This document shows positions 26,175 through 35,301 of a stretch of DNA of 64,000 nucleotides, in pieces. The notes under the pieces were generated by a model that saw only the letters and a program-made list of their open reading frames with translations, was not told the origin of the DNA and did not search any database. Source of the DNA: Archangium lansingense (GTDB lineage Bacteria > Myxococcota > Myxococcia > Myxococcales > Myxococcaceae); the NCBI RefSeq assembly GCF_026626635.1, contig NZ_JAPNKA010000001.1:9160501-9224500 (forward strand). Reading direction: 5' to 3'. The translations under genes and the position numbers were made by a program. How positions within the stretch are numbered: the stretch's first letter is position 1; every line of letters starts with the position of its first letter.

Positions 26175-26906
26175 ATGCCCATGATCGAGGTCCAGAACCT
26201 CACCAAGCGATACCGGGAGCGGGTCGCGGTGGATCACCTGAACTTCTCGGTCGCCGAGGGAGAAATTCTCGGATTTCTCGGCCCCAACGGCGCGGGCAAG
26301 TCCACCACGATGAAGATCCTCACCGGCTTCCTGCCCCCCTCCGAGGGCACGGCCAAGGTGGCGGGCTTCGACGTCTTCGAGCAGCCCCTGGAGGTCAAGC
26401 GACGGATCGGCTACCTGCCCGAGACCCCGCCCCTCTACCCGGAGATGACGGTGGCCGGGTACCTGAAGTTCGTCGCCGAGCTCAAGGGACTGCCCGGCCG
26501 CGGGATTCGCGCCGAGCTGGAGCGGGTGGCCGGCCTCACCGGGCTCGCGGACGTGATGGGCCGCATCATCCAGAACCTCTCCAAGGGCTACAAGCAGCGC
26601 GTGGGGATTGCCCAGGCCCTGCTCGGCTCCCCGCCGGTGCTCATCCTCGACGAGCCCACCGAGGGGCTGGATCCCGCCCAGCGCGCCGAGGTGCGCGGCC
26701 TCATCAAGGGGCTGGCGGGCAAGCATACCGTCATCCTCTCCACCCACATCCTCCCCGAGGTGACGATGACCTGCGAGAAGGTCCTCATCATCAACCAGGG
26801 CCGGGTGGTCGCGTACGATCAGATCCGCAAGCTCGCCAAGGTGCACGGCGGCAAGGCGGAGAACGTCTCGCTGGAGGAGATCTTCATCAAGCTGACCGCG
26901 GCCTGA
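26175..26906 (+). CDS. ABC transporter ATPase, GldA-like
   Basis: The 243-residue ATPase has Walker A GPNGAGKST near residue 38, signature LSKGYKQRVGIAQALL near 136, Walker B PVLILDEPTEGLDP and the switch His in LSTHILPE. These are typical of the ABC-2 subfamily that includes NatA, CcmA and Flavobacterium GldA. It heads a four-gene unit with an ABC-2 permease, a GldG-like auxiliary protein and a DUF4340 protein. In Flavobacterium the GldA-GldF-GldG transporter supports gliding; in other bacteria homologous clusters have no assigned substrate. Substrate here is unknown. Confidence 0.93.
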   Translation: MPMIEVQNLTKRYRERVAVDHLNFSVAEGEILGFLGPNGAGKSTTMKILTGFLPPSEGTAKVAGFDVFEQPLEVKRRIGYLPETPPLYPEMTVAGYLKFVAELKGLPGRGIRAELERVAGLTGLADVMGRIIQNLSKGYKQRVGIAQALLGSPPVLILDEPTEGLDPAQRAEVRGLIKGLAGKHTVILSTHILPEVTMTCEKVLIINQGRVVAYDQIRKLAKVHGGKAENVSLEEIFIKLTAA

Positions 26907-26944
26907 GGCCCGCGCGTCCCCCCGTACACGGTTTCGGAGGCCCC

Positions 26945-27739
26945 ATGCGCACCGCGCTGGCGATCGCCCGCAAAGAGCTGTCCATCTACTTCACCACGCC
27001 CTGGGCCTACGCCGTCTTCACGGCAATGCTGGCCATCTCGTCGTTCTTCTTCGTCAACGGCCTCTACGAGTTCCAACGGGCCCAGGAGATGGCACGCCAG
27101 TACGGGTGGGAACGCATCCCTCCGGAGTTCCGCAACCTCACCGACGGGGTGCTGGTGCCCTTCTGGTCCACGGTGGTGATGATCACCCTTTTCGTGGTGC
27201 CTTTCCTCTCCATGCGGCTGTTCGCGGAGGAGAAGCGCAACAAGACGTTCGAGCTGCTGATGACAGCGCCGGTGCGGCCGTTGGAGATCGTCCTGGGCAA
27301 GTACCTCGGCGGCCTGGGCATCATCACCACCACGCTGGGGCTCACCATCTTCTTCCCCGTGCTGCTGGCCATCTTCGGCAAGTCCGACTCCGGCAGCGCG
27401 CTGGAGTGGGGCACGGTGCTGCTGGGCTATGGCGGGCTGCTCTTGTGGGGCGCCACCTGCATGGCCGTGGGCATGTTCATCTCCTCGCTGACGGAGAGCC
27501 AGATGGTGGCCGCGCTCGTCACCTTCGCGGTGTTGCTGCCGTGGATGCTGCTCCAGGGGCTGGCCCAGGCCACCGAGGAGCCCGTGCGCTCCTTCATCAG
27601 CTACCTGTCCTTCGGCGCGCAGCTCCAGGGCCTCATGCGCGGCGTGCTGGAGCTGAAGTCACTCGTCTTCTTCTTCTCCGTCATCTTCTTCTCCCTGCTG
27701 CTCAGCCACCGCTCGGTGGAAGCGCAGCGCTGGGCCTGA
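26945..27739 (+). CDS. ABC-2 permease, GldF-like
   Basis: ATG 26945 with GGAGG just upstream gives 264 residues. About six membrane spans are visible, including WAYAVFTAMLAISSFFFVNG, MITLFVVPFLSMRLF, GLGIITTTLGLTIFFPVLL and VAALVTFAVLLPWMLLQGL. The motif FAEEKRNKTFELLMTAPV is characteristic of the ABC-2 permease family containing GldF and NosY. It begins 38 bases after the ATPase gene and should form the membrane channel with it. Confidence 0.92.
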   Translation: MRTALAIARKELSIYFTTPWAYAVFTAMLAISSFFFVNGLYEFQRAQEMARQYGWERIPPEFRNLTDGVLVPFWSTVVMITLFVVPFLSMRLFAEEKRNKTFELLMTAPVRPLEIVLGKYLGGLGIITTTLGLTIFFPVLLAIFGKSDSGSALEWGTVLLGYGGLLLWGATCMAVGMFISSLTESQMVAALVTFAVLLPWMLLQGLAQATEEPVRSFISYLSFGAQLQGLMRGVLELKSLVFFFSVIFFSLLLSHRSVEAQRWA

Positions 27740-27761
27740 CGTGCCCCCCTCGAGGACGCCA

Positions 27762-29345
27762 ATGAAAGCGGCCAACATCGGCAAGATCCTGGGTGGCTTC
27801 GGGCTGCTGCTGCTGTTCTCCAGCCCCTTCACCCTCTTCTTCTCCTCGGGCTCCTTCGCCCTCGTCGCCACCAAGGTGGTGGCCGGCCTGGTGCTGGTGG
27901 GCCTCTACTTCGCCACCAACTTCAAGCAGTTCGGCCAGTTCGCCTCACGGCGCTCCAGCTTCTTCTTCGGGAGCACCGCGCTCATGGTGCTACTGACGCT
28001 GGGCGCCCTGCTGGCCATCAACTACATCGCCTACAAGAAGAACCAGCGCTGGGACCTGACCGAGAAGAAGATCTTCACGCTCTCGCCCCAGACGCTCTCG
28101 ACGCTCAAGGGCCTGCGGGAGCCGGTGCGCGCCATCGGCTTCATCCCCACGGACCACCCCGCCTACGAGGCGCTCCAGGCCACCTTCGATCGCTACCACG
28201 TGGAGGCCCCGGAGCGGTTCGAGTACTCCTTCAAGGATCCACGCCGCCACCCGGACCTGACCGAAAAATACTCGCTGACCGAGAGCCAGACGACGGTGGT
28301 GCTCACGCGCGGCGAGGGCTCCAGCGAAACGCACACCAAGCTCAACATCGTCAGCGAGCAGGAGCTCACCAATGCCCTCATCAAGCTCACCCGGGTGAGC
28401 GAGCAGAAGGTGTACTTCGTGGTGGGCCATGGCGAGTGGCCGCTCAATCAACCGATGCCCATGTCGGGCCAGCGCGGCCGGACGACGAGCCTCTCGGAGA
28501 TGAAGCAGCAGCTCACCCAGGAGGGCTACAGCACCCGGGAGATCAACCTCGCGGGCGGCACCACGGTGCCCCGGGATGCCTCGCTGGTGGTCATCGCCGG
28601 CGCCAAGGGACGCTACAGCCCCTCCGAGGTGGAGTCCCTGCGCCAGTACCTGGCCGCGGGTGGCCGGATGATCTACTTCGCCGAGGCGTACGGTGAGCCT
28701 GGACCGGAGCTGTCCGGGTTGCTCGCCGAGTACGGCGTGGGCATCGACCCGGGTGTGGTCGCGGATGCGCAATTCAACGGCGGCAGCCCCTACGTCGTCC
28801 TCTCACTCTTCTACGGCCGGCATGAGATCTCCCAGCCCCTGAGCCAGCGGCAGCTCAACATCGAGTTCCCCACCGCGCGCGCCCTCAACGTGCGAACCCT
28901 GGGGCTGGCCGAGGGCGTGAAGGTGGTGGCGGTCGTCTCCACCTCGCCCTTTGGCTGGGTGGAGCTGACGCCCGATGACAAGCCGGCGGCTGGCGAAGGC
29001 GAGCGGACCGGCCAGATCCCCCTGGTGACGGCCAGCACGCGCAATACCTCGGGCGCACAGGACAAGCGCTTCGACGAGGCCCGGCTCGTGGTGGTGGGTG
29101 ACTCGGAGCTCCTCATGGACTCCAACTGGGGCCACGAGGGCAACCGCAACCTGGTGATGAATGCCTTCGGCTGGGCCACCACCCAGGAGGACAAGGTCAC
29201 CATCCGCCCGCCGGACCGCACGGCTTCCACCCTTCAACTGGATGAGGACATGCTCAACCGCGTCCGGTTCGTGTCCACTGACGTCCTGCCCCTGTCGCTG
29301 CTCGGCGTGGGGATGGCCATCTGGCTCTCGAGGCGAAACAAGTGA
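27762..29345 (+). CDS. GldG-like ABC transporter auxiliary membrane protein
   Basis: I choose ATG 27762 with GAGGA six bases upstream. The 527-residue protein has three N-terminal membrane spans (FGLLLLFSSPFTLFF, VVAGLVLVGLYFATNF, ALMVLLTLGALLAINYIAY), a large extracytoplasmic region (about 110-500) of the ABC_transp_aux type with YFVVGHGEWPL and a final span (SLLGVGMAIWL) ending in basic residues. This is the GldG-type subunit that accompanies GldF-like permeases. The stop codon overlaps the next GTG start by four bases (GTGA). Confidence 0.88.
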   Translation: MKAANIGKILGGFGLLLLFSSPFTLFFSSGSFALVATKVVAGLVLVGLYFATNFKQFGQFASRRSSFFFGSTALMVLLTLGALLAINYIAYKKNQRWDLTEKKIFTLSPQTLSTLKGLREPVRAIGFIPTDHPAYEALQATFDRYHVEAPERFEYSFKDPRRHPDLTEKYSLTESQTTVVLTRGEGSSETHTKLNIVSEQELTNALIKLTRVSEQKVYFVVGHGEWPLNQPMPMSGQRGRTTSLSEMKQQLTQEGYSTREINLAGGTTVPRDASLVVIAGAKGRYSPSEVESLRQYLAAGGRMIYFAEAYGEPGPELSGLLAEYGVGIDPGVVADAQFNGGSPYVVLSLFYGRHEISQPLSQRQLNIEFPTARALNVRTLGLAEGVKVVAVVSTSPFGWVELTPDDKPAAGEGERTGQIPLVTASTRNTSGAQDKRFDEARLVVVGDSELLMDSNWGHEGNRNLVMNAFGWATTQEDKVTIRPPDRTASTLQLDEDMLNRVRFVSTDVLPLSLLGVGMAIWLSRRNK

Positions 29346-30838
29346 ACGCCCAACAGAAGAACCTCGTCACGTTGCTCACCGTCGCCCTCGTGGCCGGCGG
29401 GCTCGGCCTCTACGCGTACTTCGGCGTGATGCAGCCGGAGGAGAAGGAGGCCCAGCGCAAGGAAGCGGAGGAGAAGGTCTTCGCCGCCCACTCCCCCGGA
29501 GAGCGCGACACGGACGGCGGCGCCCCGCCTGAGCCCATCTTCACCTGGATCTCCGTCGAGCTGCCCATGGGCAAGACGGTGATGGAGCGCCAGGACAACA
29601 CCTGGCGCATCACCTCGCCGGTATCCGCCCTGGCGGACAAGACGGAGGTGAGCAACCTTCTCGCCCAGCTCTCGACCGCGAAGTTCAAGGCCACGCTCGA
29701 GGAGAACCCCACCGACGCGGACCTGGAGCGCTACGGGCTGAAGCAGCCTCGCGCCTCCGTGACGACCCGGGCGTACGTGCCGGACGCGCAGGGAGGCGGC
29801 GCGAATGATCCGACGCGCCAGCGCTCGAGTACCGTCTACTTCGGTGTCGAGAACAACTTCGACGGCTCGGTGTACCTGCGCCGAGAGGGCGACCCGCGCG
29901 TGTACACTGCCCAGGGCGCGCTCCGCTTCGTGCTGCAGAAGAGCACCAACGAGTGGAGGGAGCGCGTGGTGTTCCCCGTGGAGGAGTCCTCGCTCTTGCG
30001 CATCGAGGTGAAGGCCCGCAAGAACGCCTTCACCCTGGAGCGCGCCACCACCGAAAAGCCGTGGAAGCTGGTGCAGCCGGTGGAGCTGCGCGCTTCATCC
30101 GAGCAGGTGACGAAGATGGTCTCGGCGCTCAATGGCCACCGGGCCATCATCTTCCCCAGTCAGGAGGATGAGGAGAAAGTGCGCCGGGCCCTGGAGAAGC
30201 CCTTGGTGCAGGCCACCTTCGTACGCAAGCTCGGCGGGCCGGTGCGCGTGCGCATCACCGAGCTGGAGCTGGGCGGGTTCAAGCAGACCGTCGCGCTGTC
30301 GGAGTGGGACTCGGAGAGCATGCTCGCCCGGGTGGACCAGCGCGCCCTCGACGTGCTGGACCTCGCGCCCAAGGACTTCAAGGACCGCAAGGTGCTCGCG
30401 TTCAGCGTCCGCGAGGTGAACCACATCACCATCCACCCGGCGCCAGGTAGCGAGCAGATCTCCCTCTCGCTGGCCCCGGACACCGGCAAGTGGGAGATGG
30501 CGGCCCCCATGGTCGGCATCGCCCAGCAGTTCAAGGTGGCCTCGCTGCTGGGCTCGATGGAGTCGCTCACGGCGGCGGCCATCGTCGAGTCCAACCCGAA
30601 GAACTGGGGCCGGTATGGCATCACCGGCACTTCCCGCGGCGTGACGCTGCGGGATGCCACGGACACCGAGGTGGCCCGACTGTGGATCGGCTCCGAGGTG
30701 AAGGGTAACCCGCAGCGCGTGTGGGCCCGCGGCTCGTCCGAGGACGTGCTCGAGGTGGAGAAGTCCGCCCTCGCGGCGCTGCCGCTTGCGCTGACGGACC
30801 TCATGGACGGAGTGCCGGGAGCGGCCAGCTCGCCCTGA
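29342..30838 (+). CDS. DUF4340 membrane-anchored protein
   Basis: GTG 29342 overlaps the GldG-like stop codon, indicating coupling. The 498-residue product has one N-terminal membrane span (LVTLLTVALVAGGLGLYAYF) and a large extracytoplasmic part with repeated beta/alpha units typical of DUF4340, for example WRITSPVSALADKTEVSNLL followed by a second similar unit near residue 210 and a third near 370. DUF4340 genes regularly follow GldFG-like transporter genes; the biochemical role is unknown. It is convergent with the PBP2 gene, 22 bases away. Confidence 0.85.
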   Translation: MNAQQKNLVTLLTVALVAGGLGLYAYFGVMQPEEKEAQRKEAEEKVFAAHSPGERDTDGGAPPEPIFTWISVELPMGKTVMERQDNTWRITSPVSALADKTEVSNLLAQLSTAKFKATLEENPTDADLERYGLKQPRASVTTRAYVPDAQGGGANDPTRQRSSTVYFGVENNFDGSVYLRREGDPRVYTAQGALRFVLQKSTNEWRERVVFPVEESSLLRIEVKARKNAFTLERATTEKPWKLVQPVELRASSEQVTKMVSALNGHRAIIFPSQEDEEKVRRALEKPLVQATFVRKLGGPVRVRITELELGGFKQTVALSEWDSESMLARVDQRALDVLDLAPKDFKDRKVLAFSVREVNHITIHPAPGSEQISLSLAPDTGKWEMAAPMVGIAQQFKVASLLGSMESLTAAAIVESNPKNWGRYGITGTSRGVTLRDATDTEVARLWIGSEVKGNPQRVWARGSSEDVLEVEKSALAALPLALTDLMDGVPGAASSP

Positions 30839-30860
30839 GGCCCCGCCTCACACCTCGAGC

Positions 30861-32843
30861 TCATCGGTCCTGGGTAAGCGCATCCCCGGCCACGGGGCTC
30901 GAGAGCGAGGGCGGGGTGTAGGGCTGGTTCACGCGGGGAGCGGGCGAGGCCAGGTCTTCCTCCTTCAGATCGAAATACTTCTGGAGGATGGCCATGCCGG
31001 TGGGCGCCGCATCCGTGCCACCGGAGCCGCCGTGCTCATTGAGCACCACGACGGCGATCTCGGGGTTATTGGCCGGAGCGAACCCGGCGAACCAGGCATG
31101 GTGGCGCGTGAAGAAGTCCATCTGGCTGATCCTCTGGCGCACCGCGCCGATGCGGGCCACCTGGGCGGTGCCCGTCTTGCCAGCGACCAGGATGTCCTTG
31201 AGCCGCGACCCATAGGCGGTCCCACCCGCCTCGTTCACCGTGGCCACCAGTCCCTCGATCACCGCGCGCCGGTGGGCCTCGGGGATGCTCACCTGGCGCA
31301 CCACCAGTGGCTCGTACGCCTCGAGCAGCTTGCCGTCCGGGCCCTCCAGCCGCTCCACCAATTGCGGCTTGAGCAGGGTGCCGCCGTTGGCGAGGGCCGC
31401 GTACAGCAGCGCCATCTGGATCACGGTGACGTTGTTGTCTCCCTGCCCGATGGAGCTGTTGAGCGCCAGACCCTTGAAGTAGCCGCCGGGAGTGACTCTG
31501 TCGTGGTACTCGGTGGAGGGCATGATTCCAGGCACCTCCGCCATCACCCCCACGCCGGTGGGCTGCCCCAGGCCCAGCGCCTGACCCATCTCCGCGATGG
31601 GATTCAGCCCCAGGGTGTCCGCGACCTTGTAGTACCAGATGTCACAGGAGGACTGCATGGCCTGGATGCCGTCGCGCGGCCCGTGACCTCTGTCGAGGTG
31701 GCAGCGCCAGACGCGCGAGCCCAGCTTGTAACCGCCCGGGCAGTTCACCACCGTGCTGGGGTTGAACGCTCCCGACTTGAAGGCCGCGAGCGCGGTCACC
31801 ACCTTGAAGATCGAGCCCGGGGGGTAGTGCTCGGCGGCTACCCGGTTGATCATCGGCTGCATCGGATCGCGCGCCAGGGCGGTCATCTGCGCCGAGGTGA
31901 TGCGGCCGGTGAGCAGGTTCGGATCGAAGCCGGGGCGGCTGATCAGCGCGCGGATGAAGCCCGTCTTCACGTCGATGGCCACCACCCCACCCGCGGAGCC
32001 CGGGAAGGCCCGCTCCGCCGCCTCCTGCAGGCGCATGTCCAGGCTGAGCACCACGTTCGCACCAGGAGTGGGCGGCCGCACCGCATCCGCCCCCAGCATG
32101 CCGTTGAGCTCGTCGAGGGCCCGGCCGCGCGCATTCACCACCTCCTTGCGCACCCCGTCCGTGCCACGCAGCTTCGCCTCGTAGTACCGCTCCAGGCCTC
32201 GGCGGCCCACGTAGTCGCCGAGCGCGTAGTGCGCGCCCTCTTTGTTGAGCTTCTCGAGCTCGTCCGGGTTGATCTCGTTCATGTAGCCCAGCACGTGGCT
32301 GAGCACCGAGCCCGCGCGGTAGTTGCGGTGCGGCACGGGCACCACTTCCACACCGTCGAGCACGTCACGGCGCGCGTTGAGCCGATCGTACTCGTCGCGA
32401 CTGAGATCGATCTGAACCGGGACCGGCAGGAAGGACCCGGTGCGCCTGCCGGCCCTCATCGCAGCCTCGACCTTGAGCCGCTGCGCCTCGTCCCAGCGCA
32501 GCAGCTCCGCCAGCTTGGGCAGCACCTTCTCCGAGCAGTCCAGACAGAAGGCCGGGATGAGGAAGGCGTCGAAGGATGGGCGGCTGTCCACCAGGATGAG
32601 GCCGCGGCGGTCCTTGATCAGCCCACGGTCGGCGCGCAGCCGCACCTCCCTCACGAAGTTCGCCACGCTCTTGGCGGCGTACTCCTCGCCCTGGGTGATC
32701 TGCAGCCGGTACAGCTGAATGGCCAGGAGAAACAGCCCCACGACCATGGCGAGGCCCAGGTAGAAGAAGTGACGCTTGAGATCGCGCCCCGGCGGCGTGT
32801 TCTGTCCGAGCGTCGCTTTCACCGGGGCAGCCCCAGCAAGCAC
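30861..32843 (-). CDS. mrdA: Penicillin-binding protein 2 (peptidoglycan transpeptidase)
   Basis: This class B PBP cross-links peptidoglycan during elongation. A single N-terminal anchor (FYLGLAMVVGLFLLAIQLYRL) precedes a pedestal domain and the transpeptidase domain with catalytic SxxK in PPGSIFKVV, the SxD-type second motif SSCDIWYYK and AGKTGTAQV. A conserved GRRGLERYYE stretch is typical of PBP2. Two GTG starts are possible: 32843 and 32822; the latter begins KATLGQNTPPGRD and is equally credible because neither has a strong ribosome binding site. No rodA, mreC or mreD gene is adjacent, in contrast to many bacteria. Confidence 0.93.
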   Translation of the reverse strand: MLAGAAPVKATLGQNTPPGRDLKRHFFYLGLAMVVGLFLLAIQLYRLQITQGEEYAAKSVANFVREVRLRADRGLIKDRRGLILVDSRPSFDAFLIPAFCLDCSEKVLPKLAELLRWDEAQRLKVEAAMRAGRRTGSFLPVPVQIDLSRDEYDRLNARRDVLDGVEVVPVPHRNYRAGSVLSHVLGYMNEINPDELEKLNKEGAHYALGDYVGRRGLERYYEAKLRGTDGVRKEVVNARGRALDELNGMLGADAVRPPTPGANVVLSLDMRLQEAAERAFPGSAGGVVAIDVKTGFIRALISRPGFDPNLLTGRITSAQMTALARDPMQPMINRVAAEHYPPGSIFKVVTALAAFKSGAFNPSTVVNCPGGYKLGSRVWRCHLDRGHGPRDGIQAMQSSCDIWYYKVADTLGLNPIAEMGQALGLGQPTGVGVMAEVPGIMPSTEYHDRVTPGGYFKGLALNSSIGQGDNNVTVIQMALLYAALANGGTLLKPQLVERLEGPDGKLLEAYEPLVVRQVSIPEAHRRAVIEGLVATVNEAGGTAYGSRLKDILVAGKTGTAQVARIGAVRQRISQMDFFTRHHAWFAGFAPANNPEIAVVVLNEHGGSGGTDAAPTGMAILQKYFDLKEEDLASPAPRVNQPYTPPSLSSPVAGDALTQDR

Positions 32844-33029
32844 TCACCGGGGCTCGCGAGAGCACGGGAGAGGGGGCCAGGCACGTTCACACTCTTCGAG
32901 AAGTCCACCCGGTGACGATATCAAGAAGGAGCATGGGGGTGGGGAGGCCGATGCGGACCGCCCGCGAGGCGCTCGTGCACCTCACCCACTCGGGAGAGAT
33001 GACAGGAGCGCCTCACGGCTGGAGTGGGG

Positions 33030-35057
33030 TCAGTGGCTGCCCAGGGTGGGCTTGCCGTTCAGGTACGTCTGGAGCACCTGAATCTTGCTGATCTGCGTCG
33101 GGTCTCCGCCCAGGGCCTTGTCGTACTTGAGAGGATTGGCTCCCAGCACGACGAAGTCCGCCACCTTGCGCGGCTCGATGCTGCCCAGCCACTGGTCGAG
33201 CTCGTGCTGGCGAGCCGGCTCCACCGTGACCGCGCGCAGCGCCTGCTCGATGGACACCGCATGCTCGGGCCCGAGCACGAAGCTCTCCTTGAAGTCAGGA
33301 TAGGCCCACGTGCGCCGCGTGACGGCCTGCTCCACGAACCAGAGCGGGCGGGGCGGAGTCACCATCGAGTCGCTGTGGAGCGAGAAGGGGACTCCATACT
33401 TGAGATCAAACCCCATCGGGTCGATGTTCTTCGCGGTCTCTTCTCCCAACATCTGCTTGAAGGCGGCGCCCCAATACGCCACATGGCCGATGAGGTGCGT
33501 CACCCGCGCGTCCAGTGGCTGTGCCGACGCCGTCTTGCCGTCGTTCCCGAAGAAGATGCCTTCGCGCATCTTACCGATCTTGTCGGAGATCTTCTCCTCT
33601 CCAACCGTGTTGTGGATGAACAGCACCCGATGAGGGTTCGCCTTCTGCAGTTGGAGCTGTGTGAACGCCTGGATGGCCCACTCGTTCGCCTTGTTGCCGT
33701 TGGCGTGCAGTTGGAACCGCCAGGCTCCCTTGTCCCAGTGCGGCTTCAAGGCCTTGACGATCCCATTCACGTCATCGAAGTCTGCCCGGCCCTCCCCCGC
33801 CTCCTGGCAATGTCCGGGATTCTGGTACTGATAGGGAGCCTCGAGCCACGCGGTGCAGCCCTGCGTCGAACCGTCCACCCAGAGCTTGATGCCGCCAGCG
33901 CCCAGCCACTTCGGCAGCTTGCACTGAGGATCCGCGAGCGGATCGCAGGTCGGTCCCGTCGCCTGGAGGTCCTTACCCTTATCACTGTTCACGAGATCTT
34001 GTGTCACGACGCCCGTGATTCGCAGCGGGAAGTTCTGCCGCTCCGCGAGGAACTTCACGGCCTGGAGCTGAGACAAGCTCGCAAGTCCCCCATCCGCGAT
34101 GGTCGTGAGCCCGGCTTCGCGCAGCTCCTGAATGGTCCGCTGGATGTCCTTCTCGTAGCTTTCGACGAGCTGGATCGGATTCGTGTACGCCAGCCCCAGC
34201 GGCAGACTCTTCTCCATCGCCGCGAGGAACGGAGCGAAGCCGGCAGTCTCCTGGAGCAAGCCGGTGTACCCGTTGGCGTCCGTGACCCAATCTCCGCCGC
34301 CCTTCTGGACCTCCGCCAAGAGCGTTTTGCAGTTATCCGAAGTCTTGCTGCAGACGGCATCGATCGCCTTCTGGTTCACGTAGGCCAGATGGCCAGACTG
34401 GTCCAGGATGAGCACCGGACGGTCCTTGCTCACACAGGCATCGAGATAGAGCTTCGGCTGAGCCGCGAATGGAATATTCCCGCTCACGCCGCACGGGTTC
34501 GTGGCCGAGGTGGACTGCTGCTGCCGCGATGGGTCCAGGTTCATGCCCAGGACGAACTCATTGCTCGCGAGATTGCCGGAGTTGGTCACCTTCATCGACT
34601 TGAGCGCGCTCAGCAGCTCAGCGCGGGTCGCGCAGTCCTCGGGGGTTTCCTTGCTGTACGGGGGAGGCAGGCAGGGCGCAAGATTGTGCGTCCCCATCAG
34701 GCTCTGGGTCAGCGTCGGCAAGAAGTGCATGTGCGGATCGATGAACCCCGGCATCAGCACCTGCTGTGGCTCCAGGCGGATGACCTCGACTCCGGTTCCA
34801 AGTCCCGCCATCACGTCCTTCTCGGTTCCCACCTTCACGATGCGGCCGAGCCCGTCCACGGAGACGGCCTCGGCGATCGTCCCACGGTCATCCATGGTGA
34901 GAATCGTGCCGACAAAGACAGTCGCTGCCGCCCTGCTATTACCGGTTCCTCCAGTCGTCGCACAGGCAGCCAGGAGATTCAGTGCCGCGACGAACACAAA
35001 GGAACGAGCAAGGGCGTGACAGGGAACCAGCAGCTCTCTGCGTAGGGTTCTGTTCAT
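33030..35057 (-). CDS. Amidohydrolase (YtcJ-like) lipoprotein
   Basis: The 675-residue protein has a lipoprotein signal peptide (LNLLAAC) and an amidohydrolase-3 fold. It begins with the TVFVGTILTMDD strand common to the family and the metal-binding PGFIDPHMHFLP motif near residue 110, with later HANGNKANEW and FSLHSDSM segments giving further metal or substrate residues. The family hydrolyses amide or imide bonds in varied substrates; export as a lipoprotein suggests a periplasmic or surface substrate. The upstream region holds the TGACGCGTCA array at 35170-35239, 113-182 bases before the start, a candidate operator. Confidence 0.88.
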   Translation of the reverse strand: MNRTLRRELLVPCHALARSFVFVAALNLLAACATTGGTGNSRAAATVFVGTILTMDDRGTIAEAVSVDGLGRIVKVGTEKDVMAGLGTGVEVIRLEPQQVLMPGFIDPHMHFLPTLTQSLMGTHNLAPCLPPPYSKETPEDCATRAELLSALKSMKVTNSGNLASNEFVLGMNLDPSRQQQSTSATNPCGVSGNIPFAAQPKLYLDACVSKDRPVLILDQSGHLAYVNQKAIDAVCSKTSDNCKTLLAEVQKGGGDWVTDANGYTGLLQETAGFAPFLAAMEKSLPLGLAYTNPIQLVESYEKDIQRTIQELREAGLTTIADGGLASLSQLQAVKFLAERQNFPLRITGVVTQDLVNSDKGKDLQATGPTCDPLADPQCKLPKWLGAGGIKLWVDGSTQGCTAWLEAPYQYQNPGHCQEAGEGRADFDDVNGIVKALKPHWDKGAWRFQLHANGNKANEWAIQAFTQLQLQKANPHRVLFIHNTVGEEKISDKIGKMREGIFFGNDGKTASAQPLDARVTHLIGHVAYWGAAFKQMLGEETAKNIDPMGFDLKYGVPFSLHSDSMVTPPRPLWFVEQAVTRRTWAYPDFKESFVLGPEHAVSIEQALRAVTVEPARQHELDQWLGSIEPRKVADFVVLGANPLKYDKALGGDPTQISKIQVLQTYLNGKPTLGSH

Positions 35058-35169
35058 GGGGCTCCTGAAAGGGTTTGCCTCACCCTAACCGAGCACCACT
35101 CATTTGTGTGCATAAAATTCAGCAAGCCTATGTGCAACGGACCGCCATCCGCTCTCTGCGCCCTGGGAT

Positions 35170-35239
35170 TGACGCGTCAGTCTTTGGATTGACGCGTCAA
35201 CTCTGGGGCTGACGCGTCAGTCTTTGGATTGACGCGGTG
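35170..35239. repeat. Array of TGACGCGTCA palindromes at 20-bp period
   Basis: Perfect 10-bp palindromes TGACGCGTCA occur at 35170-35179, 35190-35199 and 35210-35219, with a degenerate fourth (TGACGCGGTG) at 35230-35239. Start-to-start spacing is exactly 20 bases. The first and third spacers are identical (GTCTTTGGAT), giving a 40-base higher-order repeat. Two helical turns per unit would put all sites on one DNA face, as expected for cooperative binding of a dimeric regulator. It lies upstream of the amidohydrolase gene. Confidence 0.9.
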
Positions 35240-35301
35240 GTGTGCAGGCTGCGCCCCGTCTGGAGGGTGTGGAGATGAGTCCGCCGGGGTTGCAGCGCCT
35301 C

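Noticed and set aside
35170..35239. Palindrome array as CRISPR
   Set aside because: Repeat and spacer units are only 10 bases each, two spacers are identical and no cas genes are nearby.
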